DNA from: UBA4416 sp048498515 | GTDB lineage: Bacteria > Bacteroidota > Bacteroidia > B-17B0 > Aurantibacillaceae | NCBI GenBank assembly: GCA_048498515.1 | Contig: JBEHXV010000016.1 | Location: forward strand, 1 to 64,000 | Reading direction: 5' to 3' | DNA: 64,000 bases | In this document: piece by piece, positions 25,648 through 35,149 of the stretch | Layout: each line of letters starts with the position of its first letter | Numbering within the stretch: position 1 is the first letter of the stretch | Translations under genes and position numbers: made by a program | The notes under the pieces: generated by a model | The model's database searches: none | The model's input: only the letters and a program-made list of their open reading frames with translations | What the model was told of the DNA's origin: nothing

Positions 25648-26523
25648 ATGAGTTCTGTAGCATTTTACATTGCATTACCGTTTTTATACCTGATCTCCCT
25701 CCTTCCCTTTCCCTTATTTTATCTGTTATCGGACGGGGTTTATTTTTTGCTGTACCGCGTTATTGGCTACCGTAAAAAAGTGGTTTACGAGAACCTTAAA
25801 AATTCATTCCCAAATAAAACACACAAAGAGTTAAAACAGATTGAAAAACAGTTTTACAACTATTTATGCGATTTGTTTTTAGAAACCCTGAAAACACTCA
25901 CCATCTCAAAAGAAGAAGCCATAAAACGCTGCGCTTTTAATGACAATACCAAAGCTATTTTTAAGAACCTGAACGATCAGAAAAAATCATGCATCCTGGT
26001 AATGGGGCATTTTGGGAACTGGGAATGGGCCGGCAATTCATTTAGTTTAATTAACCCGCAGCAATTATACGTTATTTATCATCCCTTGTCCAACAAGCAT
26101 TTTGATAAGTTGATGTATGACATGCGCACCCGTTTTGGCACCAAGCTATATGCCATGAAAGAAGCCATGCGCGAAATGATACGAAACCGCAACGAGGTAA
26201 ATGCCACCGCCTTTATTGCTGACCAAACACCATCGCCCGAAGGCGCTTACTGGACCACTTTTTTGAACCAGGATACACCTGTATTTTGGGGTACCGAAAA
26301 AATTGCTCAAAAATTAAACTACCCGGTGGTATATGTAACTGTGAACCGCGTGAAACGGGGATATTACGAGGTAAATACCGAATACCTGGTGATGGACCCT
26401 AAAAACACCAAAGAAGGCGAGATCTCGGAGCTTCATACCCGTAAGCTGGAACAGGACATTATTGCTCAACCCGAAATATGGTTGTGGAGCCACAGGAGGT
26501 GGAAACATAAGCGGATAAAATAG
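25648..26523 (+). CDS. Lipid A biosynthesis-type (LpxL/HtrB) acyltransferase
   Basis: A 291-residue membrane-associated acyltransferase. The N-terminus is hydrophobic (FYIALPFLYLISLLPFPLFYLLSDGVYFLLYRV), followed by the LpxL-type core: RKKVVYENLKNSFPNK, the catalytic HX4E motif in MGHFGNWEWAG (about residues 117-127), QQLYVIYHPLSNKHFDKL, and ADQTPSPEGAYWTTFLNQDTP. The C-terminus IWLWSHRRWKHKR is a family hallmark. The enzyme would add a secondary acyl chain to lipid A, or an acyl chain to a related envelope lipid, at the inner membrane. It is divergent from the PorE-like pair. Whether it is LpxL-like or acts on another lipid cannot be told from sequence. Confidence 0.92.
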   Translation: MSSVAFYIALPFLYLISLLPFPLFYLLSDGVYFLLYRVIGYRKKVVYENLKNSFPNKTHKELKQIEKQFYNYLCDLFLETLKTLTISKEEAIKRCAFNDNTKAIFKNLNDQKKSCILVMGHFGNWEWAGNSFSLINPQQLYVIYHPLSNKHFDKLMYDMRTRFGTKLYAMKEAMREMIRNRNEVNATAFIADQTPSPEGAYWTTFLNQDTPVFWGTEKIAQKLNYPVVYVTVNRVKRGYYEVNTEYLVMDPKNTKEGEISELHTRKLEQDIIAQPEIWLWSHRRWKHKRIK

Positions 26524-26533
26524 CTTCCCTTAT

Positions 26534-26797
26534 TTACGGCAATTCCCTGGTACTTTCCTTTATAAAAAGAAATATCACCAGCAACACTATCACTACAAAA
26601 CCGTATAGTACCATATCCGGTAAACTAAAAACGGCATCGCAAGTTGAGATATATTCCAATTCACTTTCATTAAACAATTCATAATTCGAATCATTATTGG
26701 AATGAATCATTTTAAAATCAGAGAACGTACCAGCGCTAAAAGAAGAATCGCGCCAGGCAATTAAATCATCTTTACAAACACCGCTATTACTTACCAT
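26534..26797 (-). CDS. Small single-pass membrane protein, unknown
   Basis: An 87-residue open frame starting ATG at 26797. The N-terminal 55 residues are polar and acidic (NSNYELFNESELEYIS region), with two cysteines; the C-terminus has one membrane segment (MVLYGFVVIVLLVIFLFIK, about 62-80). No family recognised. The composition and clean single transmembrane segment make a real gene likely, but there is no homology evidence. It ends 10 bases from the convergent acyltransferase stop. Confidence 0.5.
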   Translation of the reverse strand: MVSNSGVCKDDLIAWRDSSFSAGTFSDFKMIHSNNDSNYELFNESELEYISTCDAVFSLPDMVLYGFVVIVLLVIFLFIKESTRELP

Positions 26798-26842
26798 AAA
26801 ACGAACTATAGTATAATGTTAGTGTATAAAATGTAAATAAAA

Positions 26843-26873
26843 AGCCCAAACTAACAAATGATTAGTTTGGGCT
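26843..26873 (-). terminator. Intrinsic terminator of the ferritin gene
   Basis: AGCCCAAACTAA and TTAGTTTGGGCT form a perfect 12-bp stem with a 7-base loop, followed on the minus strand by TTTTTATTT. It lies about 38 bases past the ferritin stop codon. Confidence 0.93.
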
Positions 26874-26910
26874 GGTAAGTGAAAGTTTTTTAAGAATAAG
26901 TGATTGCCGT

Positions 26911-27447
26911 TTATTCTTTTTCTTCAACACCGGTTGGGCTTAAACCCAGCGCTTTACGCTCCTCGGTTTTTTTAAATGTTTTATTGAGGTAGTATAAATT
27001 TTTCTCATCGTGGCCAACGCGCTTAATCATGTCAATGAGCTCGTTCACGCCTTTTTCCGATTGTTGTTGCTCCAATACAAAGGCCTCCAAAAATTTAAAG
27101 GTGGCAAAATCATTTTCCTCGTAAGCCAGTTTGGCCAGCTTGTTAATGGCAATGGTTACCTCATGCTCCAGGTCGAACACATAATTAAACACATCGAGCA
27201 GATTTTTTAATTTTACAGACGAATCCTTTAAAGGCTTAATGTGTGCCGAACCTCCGTAGGTATTCAGGTATTTATAAATTTCCAGCATATGGTTGCGCTC
27301 ATCGCTACTGGCCGCGTAAAAATATTCAGCAATACCGTCGAGGTTTTTTTCCTCGCACCAGGTGGCCAGTGTTAAGTAGGCATTTGAAGCATACGCTTCT
27401 TTTTGAATTTGCTCGTTAAGAGCCGCTTTTATTTTAGTTGATAACAT
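26911..27447 (-). CDS. ftnA: Ferritin (non-haem)
   Basis: A 178-residue bacterial ferritin, which oxidises Fe(II) and stores it as a mineral core in a 24-mer shell. The ferroxidase ligands are visible in EQIQKEAYASNAYL (Glu near 17), SSDERNHMLEIYKYLN (Glu and His of the E-x-x-H pair near 50-53) and EQQQSEKGVNELIDMI (Glu and Gln near 127-130). The four-helix layout and length match prokaryotic FtnA. It begins MLSTKIKAALNEQIQKEAY. A near-consensus -7 element TAATATTG is found on the minus strand at 27479-27472, about 25 bases upstream of the start; no Fur-box-like site was obvious to me. Monocistronic with its own terminator. Confidence 0.97.
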   Translation of the reverse strand: MLSTKIKAALNEQIQKEAYASNAYLTLATWCEEKNLDGIAEYFYAASSDERNHMLEIYKYLNTYGGSAHIKPLKDSSVKLKNLLDVFNYVFDLEHEVTIAINKLAKLAYEENDFATFKFLEAFVLEQQQSEKGVNELIDMIKRVGHDEKNLYYLNKTFKKTEERKALGLSPTGVEEKE

Positions 27448-27611
27448 AACCGGGTTGTTTTAATGTATGTACAATATTACAACATAATTTTTTTCCTGAC
27501 CTTTTTCAGTTCATTTTTTATAAACATAAGCCTATATTTAGAATTAAAATAAATACCACATTTAATTTTATGGATTTGTAAATTAATTTCGTCTTTTGTG
27601 TAAACGCGTCT

Positions 27612-28940
27612 ATGAAAGCCCTTTATGTCATACTGTTTATGAGCCTTCTGCTAAGCGGCCGGGCACAGCAAACCATTACCATACATGGTATGGTAACCGA
27701 TGAAACAAACCACAAACCCTTGCAGGGTGTTGCCATTCAGTTGCAAAATTCCACTTACGGCGCCCTTACTTCAAAGAATGGCACTTTCAGTTTTTCCATT
27801 CCCTACAAAAAACACTTGTCGCTGTTGTTTAGCTTAATGGGTTATACCAAGCGAGTAAAAGAAATTGATGTGACCGAAAAACAGGACAGTGTTTACATTT
27901 CCGTTTTACTGGCTCAATCGTATACCGTTATTGACACCGTAGCCGTTTATGGTAACTTAAAGCCCGACACCCTGGTGGGTTCACCAAAATACAGCGTGTA
28001 TGATTTTGATTTTTATGAGGACAAATACATTTTACTCACCGCCTCCCGCTCATTGAAAGAAGCTGAATTAAAGCTGGCTGATGCGAACGGCAAGATCCTC
28101 ACTACTTACATGATCCCGAAAGCCGGTGGCGAAGCCAAAGAGTTTTACCACGATTACATGGGTTACACAAACCTGGTTTGCGAAAATTACATTTACCGCA
28201 TTAACCTGTACCACGATCGTTTTGTACTGATTCCCCTTGGCATACAGGATGTGAATACCTTTATAAAACCCATTATCGATACTATTAACGGGAAAATTAT
28301 TTTTACCGATTACTGGAAAGACTATCCCATGTTCAACTATTTTAGTTACACGGAAAAAGACAGCACCAAAGCGCAATTATTAAGCATTGAGGATAAAGAG
28401 CTCATGCATGCTTATAATTTTGAATATTATTCCCTAAAACCACGAGAAAAACTGGAGGCCAGGAGGCTGGCCATGGACCTGAATATGGATAAGCACGTAG
28501 TAGCATCGCTCATGAGTGGTTTTACAAAAAGTATGTTCTATGAACCGTTATTTGCTCCTTTGTTTATTGTAAAGGATACCATTTGCGTGTTCGATCATTA
28601 CAAAGATCAACTATACCACCTGGATAAACATGGTGTTAAAATAGATTCGGTGGCCATTAGTTATAACCACCCAAAGAACTGGAAAGAATGGAAACGCCTG
28701 ATGCTGAAAGATGATATTGAAAATTCGATTTACGCAGTATATGAAAAGAACGGGCACAAATACATTAAACAGATCAGTACGCAAACCGGTAAGGATATGG
28801 GTCGCTACAGCCTGCAGTTTCACAGCGCTGATAAGCTGAAAATACACGATGGTTATGCCTATTATATTTACCGGCCTTTTGAAAGTACCCAGGAAAAATT
28901 CTTTTACAGGGAACTCATCAAATTGGATAGGACGAATTGA
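27612..28940 (+). CDS. CarboxypepD_reg-like domain plus propeller-like secreted protein
   Basis: A 442-residue exported protein (signal peptide MKALYVILFMSLLLSGRAQ). Residues about 22-95 form a carboxypeptidase-regulatory-like domain (ITIHGMVTDETNHKPLQGVAI, GALTSKNGTFSFSIP, LLFSLMGYTKRVKEI). The rest is a repetitive strand-rich region (KYSVYDFDFYEDKYILLTA, ENYIYRINLYHDRFVLIP, IVKDTICVFDHYKDQLYHLDKHG) suggestive of a six-bladed propeller. The N-terminal part resembles the start of TonB-dependent receptors, but there is no plug or barrel. Function unknown; likely periplasmic or surface. Confidence 0.75.
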   Translation: MKALYVILFMSLLLSGRAQQTITIHGMVTDETNHKPLQGVAIQLQNSTYGALTSKNGTFSFSIPYKKHLSLLFSLMGYTKRVKEIDVTEKQDSVYISVLLAQSYTVIDTVAVYGNLKPDTLVGSPKYSVYDFDFYEDKYILLTASRSLKEAELKLADANGKILTTYMIPKAGGEAKEFYHDYMGYTNLVCENYIYRINLYHDRFVLIPLGIQDVNTFIKPIIDTINGKIIFTDYWKDYPMFNYFSYTEKDSTKAQLLSIEDKELMHAYNFEYYSLKPREKLEARRLAMDLNMDKHVVASLMSGFTKSMFYEPLFAPLFIVKDTICVFDHYKDQLYHLDKHGVKIDSVAISYNHPKNWKEWKRLMLKDDIENSIYAVYEKNGHKYIKQISTQTGKDMGRYSLQFHSADKLKIHDGYAYYIYRPFESTQEKFFYRELIKLDRTN

Positions 28941-28981
28941 GTGCTTGTTAAAAAAACTCATGGGAACATAGGTTTTTAGTA

Positions 28982-29075
28982 CGTCATTGCAAGGAGGCAC
29001 GACGAAGCAATCTCACATTTAGTTTAAAACTGTGCATGAGATTGCTTCTCTGCCAGCCAGCGGATCGCAATGACG
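28982..29075. repeat. CGTCATTGC...GCAATGACG palindromic repeat (long copy)
   Basis: The two arms CGTCATTGCAAGGAGG.. and ..GGATCGCAATGACG enclose GAAGCAATCTCA and TGAGATTGCTTC, giving a long nested hairpin. Same family as 9621, 32545 and 42643. Confidence 0.85.
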
Positions 29076-29206
29076 ATAGGTATTAAAACTTTTCGGTCTG
29101 TTCTTCTAAGTGCTTTTGTATTTAAAATGTTCTAATATTAACTCTTCCTTACCTGTTTTTTTTATTGGCTTTTTATTCGCATTTTCGGTACCGGAATAGT
29201 GCCGGC

Positions 29207-30256
29207 ATGAAAAACCTCAAAACACCACTTCTTACACTAATATTAAGCGCCATATCGGCGCTGGTGCAAACGGTGGTTATTTCACTGATAACCTATAAAA
29301 TATCGGGCGATATTAACCTCGCCATTATTTTATTGTCGTTTTTCTCATCTTTTGTAGTCAGTTTCCTGGTTATTTACTTTATTTATAATGGTATCCTCAA
29401 TGAAAAGATCGATCGCCTGTATTTACTGGTAAAAGAACAACAACCTAAAGAAATTCCAAATACCGAATTTCAGCTGGATGAAGTGGATCCCATTGACCGC
29501 CTTGAAGACGAGATCCAGAAACTGGCTATTGAACGGTATAAAGAAGCGGAGCAAAAACGGCATCTCGACAGTTACCGCAAGGAATTTTTAGGTAATGTAT
29601 CGCACGAGTTAAAAACACCCATTTTTAACATACAAGGTTATGTATCTACCTTGATTGATGGTGGTATTAACGACCCCAGTATAAATGTGGAGTACTTAAA
29701 GCGCGCCGATAGAAGCGTTGACCGCATGATCCAGATCATTGACGACCTCGAAACCATTTCGCAGCTGGAAATTGGCACCCTGGAGCTGGAGCTGGAAACC
29801 TATGATATTACACAGCAAATCAAAGACATTATGGAAGCGCTTGAGCTACAAGCAAAAAAACAAAATATTAAACTGCACCTGGGCAAAAAATACGACAAGC
29901 CTATTTTGGTAAAAGCAGATAAATTCAGGATCAGGCAAGTATTGGTAAACCTGATAACCAATAGTATTAAGTACGGCAAAGAAGACGGGAAAACATCGGT
30001 GAGCATTAACCTGTTTGATGAGCAGGTAATTGTGGAAATAAAAGACAATGGTATTGGCATTGCCGAAAAACATTTGCCCCGCCTCTTCGAGCGTTTTTAT
30101 AGGGTTGATAAAGGGCGTAGCCGCGAACAGGGTGGTACAGGCTTAGGCCTGGCCATTGTAAAACACATTATTGAGGCCCATGGCCAAACCATTGATGTGA
30201 GCAGCGAAGTGAACGAAGGGACTACGATGAGCTTTACGTTGAAAAGAGCGGAGTAA
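29207..30256 (+). CDS. Membrane sensor histidine kinase, orphan
   Basis: About 349 residues from the ATG at 29207 (MKNLKTPLLTLILSAISALVQ); an upstream start at 29165 is less likely because it precedes the membrane segment with a polar tail. Two membrane segments (about 10-30 and 40-65) bracket a very short periplasmic loop, so it probably senses the membrane itself rather than a ligand. A linker with coiled-coil character (about 90-130) is followed by HisKA with the phospho-acceptor His in FLGNVSHELKTPIFNIQGY, then HATPase_c with N-box QVLVNLITNSIKYG, G1 DNGIGIAE, F-box LFERFYRVD and G2 GGTGLGLAIVK. It is PhoR/WalK-like. No response regulator gene is adjacent. Confidence 0.93.
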   Translation: MKNLKTPLLTLILSAISALVQTVVISLITYKISGDINLAIILLSFFSSFVVSFLVIYFIYNGILNEKIDRLYLLVKEQQPKEIPNTEFQLDEVDPIDRLEDEIQKLAIERYKEAEQKRHLDSYRKEFLGNVSHELKTPIFNIQGYVSTLIDGGINDPSINVEYLKRADRSVDRMIQIIDDLETISQLEIGTLELELETYDITQQIKDIMEALELQAKKQNIKLHLGKKYDKPILVKADKFRIRQVLVNLITNSIKYGKEDGKTSVSINLFDEQVIVEIKDNGIGIAEKHLPRLFERFYRVDKGRSREQGGTGLGLAIVKHIIEAHGQTIDVSSEVNEGTTMSFTLKRAE

Positions 30257-30282
30257 CACAAAACCTTTATTTACTAAGATAA

Positions 30283-32427
30283 TTATTTCTCCCCCTTAAA
30301 AATATCCTTGATCTTATCTTTCAGGTGGATCACTTTTTCAATATTCTCCTGTATGGCAGGCACGGTCATTTCAGTGATCTGTGAGTCGCTTAATGATTTT
30401 AAAGATTCGGGATAGAACACCAGGAAGCTTGTAAATTCATTGCTTTTACTCAGGGTTTTAGGCATGTTATCGATGTGGAAATCATAAGACACCGTTTGTT
30501 TCCGGCTGCTTAAAAAAATGTACAGGTCATCTTCCTTCACATCATCCATAATGTCGCTGTCCTCAAAACCATTTACCATTAAATAATTATAGAACTCACG
30601 TTTCTTATCCTTAATTAAACCCGTAAAAGCTTCAATGGTTTTTTGCTGTCCATAAACTTTTACATTACTCCCCATTTGCTTTAATACCGAATTTATTTTT
30701 CGCACCACCAGGTTAAAACCGCTTTCGAGTTCGGAGTTAGGTGCCAGCAGTACAACAATACGATGATAGCTATTAAGTGGTTGTATGACTTTGGATATGA
30801 TAATGGATTGCTTGGTTTTTACCAATAAATTATCGGCAATGCTACCAAACAAAATATTACCACTCCCCTGTTGCGCTTTCCAGCTTATCAATACATCAGA
30901 AATGCTGTAGGCTTTGGCGGTACGGGCAATACCATCCACTATGCTCAAATCTACCTTTTTAAGCACATGCACTTTTTGGTCGCCCGAAGAAATTTGCTCT
31001 ACTACGCCGTCAATTACCTTTTTTACAAGGTTAATGCGTTCATCCGCGTCCACATTCTCTTCAACAATGGATAAAGGATAAATAGGCTCATGCGAGCGGT
31101 TGTCTTTAATAATGAGAGCAAGGTCAATCAGCCTGGCAATGTTCTCTGGATTACTAACCGGGATAAGGATTCTTTCGGTGCGATCAATGATCTTTTTGGT
31201 AGTTTCCTTTTCTGTCATGGCAATTTTACGGGCCGCCCTTTCGGTAACAAATGAACTTACCATGCAGGTTATTAAAATCAGGATAATGGTTCCGTTTATG
31301 ACATTCTGGTCAAAAAGCCCAATATCATAACCTACTTTAATAACGGCTAAGGTAGCCGCCGCGTGTGAGGCGCTTAAACCAAACATGACCCGTTTTTCGT
31401 ACTTGGTATATTTGTAAATAGCGCCTGTAACCTGTGCCGCCAGCCATTTGGTTACCAATGCTACCAGGCTTAAAATGCCGGCAAACACCAAAGCGTCGGT
31501 GCCCCGTAAAAACAGGCTAAAATCAACCAGCATTCCGGCGCTAATTAAAAAGAAAGGAATGAACAAGGTGTTGCCAATAAAGATAATCCGGTTCATGAGC
31601 ACCGAATTGTGCGGTATAACACGGTTAAGTGCCAAACCGGCAAGGAAAGCGCCAATAATGGGTTCTACACCGGCAAGTTCCGAAAAGAAACCCGCAATAA
31701 ACACCACAGCCAATACATAAATGTATTGCGAGCTGCCCTGTCCCTCTATATTCCTGAAAAACCAACGACTTACTTTTGGGAGAAGGTATAACACCGAAAA
31801 ACATAGCAGCGCCAGCGATACAATAAGGCGGATCCAGAACACGGAATTGATTTCGCCACCTACCATATTGGTAATAACACCCAGCAAAATAAGTACGGCA
31901 CTATCGGTTATAATAGTTCCACCAAACGAAATTTGCACGGCACGGTTCTTTACAACACCCATGTTACTGACAATAGGATAACTGAGCAAGGTGTGCGTGG
32001 AAAACATGCTTGCCAGCAATAACGCTGGCCACATGCTAAAGCCAAATACGTAAATGCAAACCAGGTATCCAATAGTAATAGGAATAAAAAAGGTAAAAGC
32101 GCCAAATACTATGCTTTTCGAACGGTTGCGCTTGTATTCCTGCATGTCAATTTCGAGCCCTGCCAAAAACATAATGTACAACAGCCCGGTTTTACTGAAC
32201 AATTCGAAACTTGTTGATTTTTCGATGATATGAAGTGTATTTGGCCCAATGATAACGCCGGCAATAATTAAACCGATAATACCCGGAATGCGAAAGCGCT
32301 TTAAAACCAATGGCGCAAATAAAATAATAAGAAGGGTTAATGCCAGGATCAATACAGGGTTTTTTACCGGCAAGTAATGACTGAAAAAATCATGAAAGGC
32401 TTGTAAATTACCGGCAAGTAATCGCAT
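30283..32427 (-). CDS. CPA2-family cation:proton antiporter with C-terminal USP-like region
   Basis: A 714-residue protein. Residues about 20-400 are the twelve- or thirteen-segment Na+/H+ exchanger core (FRIPGIIGLIIAGVIIGPN, FLAGLEIDMQEYKRNR, AFLAGLALNRVIPHN, FGLSASHAAATLAVIKVG). From about 420 on is a soluble region with two stretches resembling universal stress protein domains (RTERILIPVSNPENIARLIDL; YHRIVVLLAPNSELESGFNL), as in KefB/NhaS-like CPA2 proteins that couple transport to cytoplasmic regulation. Residues in the membrane core suggest K+ or Na+ exchange for protons; ion specificity cannot be assigned. No partner gene of the KefF type is adjacent. Confidence 0.92.
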   Translation of the reverse strand: MRLLAGNLQAFHDFFSHYLPVKNPVLILALTLLIILFAPLVLKRFRIPGIIGLIIAGVIIGPNTLHIIEKSTSFELFSKTGLLYIMFLAGLEIDMQEYKRNRSKSIVFGAFTFFIPITIGYLVCIYVFGFSMWPALLLASMFSTHTLLSYPIVSNMGVVKNRAVQISFGGTIITDSAVLILLGVITNMVGGEINSVFWIRLIVSLALLCFSVLYLLPKVSRWFFRNIEGQGSSQYIYVLAVVFIAGFFSELAGVEPIIGAFLAGLALNRVIPHNSVLMNRIIFIGNTLFIPFFLISAGMLVDFSLFLRGTDALVFAGILSLVALVTKWLAAQVTGAIYKYTKYEKRVMFGLSASHAAATLAVIKVGYDIGLFDQNVINGTIILILITCMVSSFVTERAARKIAMTEKETTKKIIDRTERILIPVSNPENIARLIDLALIIKDNRSHEPIYPLSIVEENVDADERINLVKKVIDGVVEQISSGDQKVHVLKKVDLSIVDGIARTAKAYSISDVLISWKAQQGSGNILFGSIADNLLVKTKQSIIISKVIQPLNSYHRIVVLLAPNSELESGFNLVVRKINSVLKQMGSNVKVYGQQKTIEAFTGLIKDKKREFYNYLMVNGFEDSDIMDDVKEDDLYIFLSSRKQTVSYDFHIDNMPKTLSKSNEFTSFLVFYPESLKSLSDSQITEMTVPAIQENIEKVIHLKDKIKDIFKGEK

Positions 32428-32544
32428 AAAATTTCTTTATAACAAAAATAAAGAATTAAAGTTGATTAAACGATAAATACAGAAAATAGGCCGAAAGAAA
32501 GGAAAAGACTTTCAAAAAGCAGGTATTTCTTACATCATTTTTTT

Positions 32545-32630
32545 CGTCATTGCGAGTGATGGGAAACAATCTCATACTTATTTTAAAAATTGTGTGAGAT
32601 TTCTTCGGGCAAAATGCCCTCGCAATGACG
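32545..32630. repeat. CGTCATTGCGA...CGCAATGACG palindromic repeat
   Basis: CGTCATTGCGAGTGATGGG and its continuation AAACAATCTCA oppose TGTGAGATTTCTTCGGGC and CCTCGCAATGACG. It lies between the antiporter start and the TonB receptor stop and belongs to the family at 9621, 28982 and 42643. Confidence 0.85.
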
Positions 32631-32641
32631 CTCTTATTGCA

Positions 32642-35089
32642 TTAAAACGTCAATACATACTGAACCGAAGTAGACCTTGGCGCTTCAATTTTCATTGGTC
32701 TTAACGAATATATCTCATTGAACAGGTTATTGCATACCAATGAGATCTTATGTTTGGCTCCCAGGTTATAACTTAATCTTGCATCGCAAACCACTATGTA
32801 GTAATGTGAAGCCCAATAATCAACCCCTTCAATTTTATCAAAATAAGGCGCTGCATCTGTTGTTAATTGCTCAATATCTTTAAAGGCTTTGTCAATGTTC
32901 TTCATTTTACTGTAATACCTGTAGCTAAATCCAACCCCGAAACGGTATATTTTAAATTCAATATCGGCTTTGAACATGTGCTTGAACCTGTATTTCAAAA
33001 TATTATTGGTAGTATCCATGCTACTGTTTTTGTAGCTTAATGAGTTGCCTGTTGCACCGGGCTGTATTGATTTGGTAACCGCGTAAACCGAATCAGGAGT
33101 AAGCGATACTGGCTCAATATAGGTGTAACCGATTAAAGTAGTAACGCCGAATTTTTTATTGGTTTCCGGGGTCGACGCGGCTAAGGACAGATCGATGCCC
33201 CGCACCCTTGAGTCGCCGGTATTCACAAATTTAAACCCTACCAAAGCAACCTCAGGATCCCAGGTACCAAACAGGTATTCAATGGTATTATGGTATTTTT
33301 GGTAAAAGCCTGCCATGTCAAGATAGCCCATGCAATTACCGATTTTAAAGCCTTGCTTCAACCCAATCTCGAAACTTTTGCTGGTTTCGGGCTTCAGGTC
33401 GGGATTTGGAAATACCCCAAACATACCCGATTTGGTAGTAATGTACCTTTCGGTAATGGTTGGGTAACGGAAACCCTGGCCGTAAGATACCCTTACAAAA
33501 GTTCCTTTGGTTACTGCAAGATTGGCCCCTGCCCTGAAAATTGGCGCTACCACACTTTCCTGGTCGTTCATTTTAAAGTACTCGTACCTGAAACCGCCCG
33601 ATAAATTGAGCACACGCCAGAATTTTTTATCCAACTGAATGTAACCCGAAGTATTTACGATCTTATTGTTTGGGGAACCACTGGAAGCATATAAGGAGGC
33701 ATAAGAGGTAGATACATTAGCTACCACGCCGCCCGTAAAGTTCATATCAATACTTTTAAATTTACGTTGCAACTGGTACTCGCCATAATACATGGTACCA
33801 TTGTTCGACTGGTTATTGGAAATGTAGTTGTTGGAATAAAACATCCTTGTGACAAGGCTATGGCTCAGTCCATTTTTAGTGGTGTACTTAATAAATGGGT
33901 CCACGTTAAACAACGTTTGTTCCTGTAAAAATACAGCTCCCGGATACCCTCTGTATAAACCCAATGAATCGTCGAGCCAGGCAAATACCATGTTGGTTTT
34001 ATTGTACATGGCATTGGCATTAATCCCAAAGCTTAAGCCTTCAATGCGTTTTGCCCTGTAGCGCAGGTTAAAATTAACACGTGCCCTGGATTTTATCATG
34101 TCATCATTCGAGTACAAAGGAATTGTATCCGTAACATGCAAAGCCTGTTTCAAATCGGCAGGCATGTATGGTGCCGGTGGCGGCGGACCAATATATCCCT
34201 GGTCAATATTAAAGTTGGCGCCCACAACAAAATCAAGATTGTTTTTAATGATGCGTGAGTGGAATAAATTAAGGTTGCTAAACCCGGGGAATGAATTATT
34301 TCCATTCATTTTATACCAGTTTCCTGCCGGTGCCTTTGGAATGCTGTATTGTCCGGCCGAATAATTAATACTTGTTTTTGGCTTACTGCGGGGATAAGCC
34401 GAACGGATATTGATAACCCCGTTCAATGCCGACGAACCGTATAATACCGATGAGGCCCCTTTTATGATCTCAACCTGTTCAATATTCTCAACCGGAATAT
34501 AGCTCCACTCCGGCCGCCCGGCATCACCACTTAACAATGGAATTCCGTCAACCACAATGGCCACCCGGCTCCCCACACCAAACGTAAACCCGCTACCACC
34601 GCGTATCTGCGGGTCGTTATCAATAATGGTTAAACCCGGCACCTGCTCCAGGGCCGTTTCAATACTGGTGGTATTTTTATTGTTAATAAGATTCGGCTTG
34701 ATAACTTCCATGGAAACGGTCAGGTCTTCCAGCTTTTGTTCAAATTTACCCGACGAAACAACAACGGTTTCCAGTAAACGGGCAACAGGTTTTAAACTCA
34801 CGTTTTTTTCGGTTACTACACCCGGCTCAATGAGCACCTCAAGAGTATCGCTTCCCAAGCCAATAAAACCACATAATAATTTATGGTAGCCCGAATCCAG
34901 CTCCAGGTAATATTTACCCTCAATATCTGAAGCCGTCCCCTTCGACATGTCGGCAACAAGCTGTATGGTTGCTCCCGGCAATACCTCATTATTGGAGGCA
35001 TCGGTAATAACGCCTTTCAATATTCCTTTTTGTTGCGCCAGGGAAATACCTGTAATAAGTAAAAAAACGAAGAGTATTGCTTTTCTCAT
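32642..35089 (-). CDS. TonB-dependent receptor with CarboxypepD_reg N-terminal domain
   Basis: An 815-residue outer-membrane receptor. After the signal peptide (MRKAILFVFLLITGISLAQ) there is a CarboxypepD_reg-like domain (about 22-105), then the plug (TVVVSSGKFEQKLEDLTVS, PQIRGGSGFTFGVGSRVAIVV, PVENIEQVEIIKGASSVLYG, SALNGVINIRSAYPRS; about 110-230). The rest is the 22-strand barrel ending in APRSTSVQYVLTF with a terminal Phe. The barrel has the CirA/FepA-type organisation with SYGQGFRYPTITERYITT and PNPDLKPETSKSFEIGLKQG. No SusD partner follows, so it is a general TBDT rather than a SusC. Substrate unknown. A terminator-like hairpin ends only 12 bases before its ATG. Confidence 0.95.
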   Translation of the reverse strand: MRKAILFVFLLITGISLAQQKGILKGVITDASNNEVLPGATIQLVADMSKGTASDIEGKYYLELDSGYHKLLCGFIGLGSDTLEVLIEPGVVTEKNVSLKPVARLLETVVVSSGKFEQKLEDLTVSMEVIKPNLINNKNTTSIETALEQVPGLTIIDNDPQIRGGSGFTFGVGSRVAIVVDGIPLLSGDAGRPEWSYIPVENIEQVEIIKGASSVLYGSSALNGVINIRSAYPRSKPKTSINYSAGQYSIPKAPAGNWYKMNGNNSFPGFSNLNLFHSRIIKNNLDFVVGANFNIDQGYIGPPPPAPYMPADLKQALHVTDTIPLYSNDDMIKSRARVNFNLRYRAKRIEGLSFGINANAMYNKTNMVFAWLDDSLGLYRGYPGAVFLQEQTLFNVDPFIKYTTKNGLSHSLVTRMFYSNNYISNNQSNNGTMYYGEYQLQRKFKSIDMNFTGGVVANVSTSYASLYASSGSPNNKIVNTSGYIQLDKKFWRVLNLSGGFRYEYFKMNDQESVVAPIFRAGANLAVTKGTFVRVSYGQGFRYPTITERYITTKSGMFGVFPNPDLKPETSKSFEIGLKQGFKIGNCMGYLDMAGFYQKYHNTIEYLFGTWDPEVALVGFKFVNTGDSRVRGIDLSLAASTPETNKKFGVTTLIGYTYIEPVSLTPDSVYAVTKSIQPGATGNSLSYKNSSMDTTNNILKYRFKHMFKADIEFKIYRFGVGFSYRYYSKMKNIDKAFKDIEQLTTDAAPYFDKIEGVDYWASHYYIVVCDARLSYNLGAKHKISLVCNNLFNEIYSLRPMKIEAPRSTSVQYVLTF

Positions 35090-35100
35090 ATTTCAAATTA

Positions 35101-35129
35101 AAAAACCCCGCAAGGGTACGCGGGGTTTT
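35101..35129 (-). terminator. Terminator hairpin directly upstream of the TonB receptor start
   Basis: On the minus strand AAAACCCCGC pairs perfectly with GCGGGGTTTT around an 8-base loop and is followed by T residues. It lies 20 bases past the PCMD gene stop and 12 bases before the receptor ATG, so it is either the terminator of the first gene or an attenuator in the leader of the second. Confidence 0.85.
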
Positions 35130-35149
35130 AGGGGATAAAATTAATCTGA

